Under the pieces are notes generated by a model. That model searched no databases. It was not told the origin of the DNA and worked only from the letters and a program-made list of their open reading frames with translations. The position numbers were made by a program, and so were the translations under genes. Shown in pieces: positions 41,523-42,352 of a DNA stretch of 42,352 nt (within the stretch, counting starts at the first letter, position 1; each line of letters opens with the position of its first letter). Origin of the DNA: CAZPZZ01 sp964591245 (GTDB lineage: Bacteria; Acidobacteriota; Vicinamibacteria; Vicinamibacterales; UBA8438); assembly GCA_964591245.1 (NCBI GenBank), contig CAZPZZ010000021.1, positions 1 to 42,352 of the forward strand. Reading direction: 5' to 3'.

Positions 41523-42352
41523 TTATACCACTCCGCTCTCAGGGGTCTGATGTCGAAGACTGAGCATCGACGTATCGAACGCCGACGGCAGGAGCGCTAT
41601 GAGCATGGCAAACTCGAGAAGCAGCATGACAGACAGTGCATCGGTCGCGGCGATTCCGACGAGTCCGCCCAAGTAGACAAATGACGCTTCCTGCACACCG
41701 AATCCACCGAGCGACACCGGCAAGCGCGCGGACGCCAGGGCGATTGGCACTGTTGCAATCAACACGTAAACCGGGATTTCAAGCCCGATTCCGAGCGCAA
41801 CCACATACGTGATGATCGCCGCAATCAGGCTTTCAACCACCGAGAGGACATAGAAACTCGCGAGCACCGCCGGATGCTCGCGATATCGGCCGTAGGCCTC
41901 GGTCGCCTTGCGTAACGTGGAGGTCGACACGGTCCCCTTACTCGTCCACCGTGCTGCCGCAAGAAGTGACCCCACAAAAAACACGGTGATGCCTACGAGC
42001 ACCACCACCAGCCACGCGCTTAGTTCCTCAACCGGGACCCCAGCGACGGTCGCCGCCAAAAGCAAGCAGCTCGCCAGCGCGACCGAAACCATCGCGATCG
42101 CACCGAGGAGCCGTTCAATGACGATCGACGCGGTGACCTCGAGAATACCCACGTGGCGTAGTGTGAGCACGCGAATCGCATCAGCCCCCACGGTCACGGG
42201 CAGTACGAGGCCCACGAGCGACGACGCAAAGTAGCTGCGCACCGCCGTCCACAAATCGCAGCGTAACCCTCGGGCCCGGAGGAGAAGACGCCACTTGTAG
42301 GCCATGAGGAAACGGTCCGCAGCCGCAAGCACCACCGCGAGGGCAAGCGCCG
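41523..42352 (-). CDS. Second LPG-synthase-type flippase-like membrane protein, cut by window edge
   Basis: At least 276 residues; the N-terminus lies beyond the window. It has the UPF0104/LPG-synthase membrane fold. D-R-F-L-M-A-Y-K-W-R-L-L-L-R-A-R-G is the typical early motif, S-Y-F-A-S-S-L-V-G-L-V-L-P-V-T-V-G-A-D-A-I-R the conserved loop and S-L-G-G-F-G-V-Q-E-A the late motif. Relatives are implicated in lipid or polymer translocation. The C-terminus is complete and soluble (T-P-E-S-G-V-V). It differs clearly from the copy at 39029, so the cluster has two distinct members, perhaps for different substrates. Confidence 0.83.
   Translation of the reverse strand, partial: ALALAVVLAAADRFLMAYKWRLLLRARGLRCDLWTAVRSYFASSLVGLVLPVTVGADAIRVLTLRHVGILEVTASIVIERLLGAIAMVSVALASCLLLAATVAGVPVEELSAWLVVVLVGITVFFVGSLLAAARWTSKGTVSTSTLRKATEAYGRYREHPAVLASFYVLSVVESLIAAIITYVVALGIGLEIPVYVLIATVPIALASARLPVSLGGFGVQEASFVYLGGLVGIAATDALSVMLLLEFAMLIALLPSAFDTSMLSLRHQTPESGVV

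Noticed and set aside
1..42352. tRNA, rRNA, CRISPR arrays, insertion sequences and phage genes
   Set aside because: I looked for T-arm patterns, spaced direct repeats, transposase motifs and terminal inverted repeats and saw none.

Overview
The window looks like part of a metagenome-assembled genome. It is GC-rich, tightly packed DNA broken by two runs of N (100 N at 35180-35279 and 10 N at 38424-38433). The gene set points to a Gram-negative bacterium with a periplasm: many Sec signal peptides, two twin-arginine signals, quinoprotein dehydrogenases, an outer-membrane-type barrel and futalosine-pathway menaquinone genes. A secreted protein that resembles the acidobacterial VWFA-related family, together with signal-peptide-bearing amidohydrolases and metallo-beta-lactamase-fold hydrolases, suggests Acidobacteriota, perhaps the Vicinamibacterales lineage. 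That assignment is inference; the window has no rRNA or other phylogenetic marker.

Layout. 1-154 holds nothing I can name. 155-5669: a family-2 glycosyltransferase and an MBL-fold hydrolase (minus), then two exported metal-dependent amidohydrolases (plus). 5722-10001: a terminator hairpin, a NIPSNAP-PQQ dehydrogenase operon (minus), a DUF1326 protein and a second exported MBL-fold hydrolase (plus). 10247-14417: an alanine/serine-glyoxylate aminotransferase divergent from a large FAD/Fe-S 2-hydroxyacid dehydrogenase; the 85-base gap holds a perfect 8-bp inverted repeat and a -10 box placed for a leaderless transcript. 14475-14840: a Nif11-type RiPP precursor with a repeated core motif. 14992-17643: a VWFA-related secreted protein and a quinoprotein alcohol dehydrogenase. 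17701-25119 (minus): a barrel protein, a glycoside-hydrolase-like protein, a conserved hypothetical and Uup in one run; then an MtfA/SEC-C peptidase; then a small hypothetical, PqiA and cyclophilin. 25386-28710 (plus): a cold-shock protein with a structured leader, then a PQQ beta-propeller protein tightly coupled to mqnB-mqnD. 28804-32119 (minus): korA-korB-DUF423. 32629-37077: a membrane protein, a Tat-exported flavin amine oxidase, and hspQ and ABC-exporter fragments on either side of the 100-N gap. 37291-42352 (minus): an envelope-polymer cluster of two LPG-synthase-type flippase-like proteins, a methyltransferase and a multi-spanning GT-C-like protein.

How the genes fit together. The left half reads as periplasmic catabolism: hydrolases release small molecules, and quinoproteins and a flavin/Fe-S dehydrogenase pass electrons to quinone. 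The futalosine genes supply that menaquinone. The 2-hydroxyacid dehydrogenase and the aminotransferase form a plausible glycolate-glyoxylate-glycine pair. The most unusual item is the orphan Nif11-leader peptide, whose core carries two copies of a Y-x-I-S-D-E-P-x-F-A unit and which has no recognisable maturation enzyme in view.
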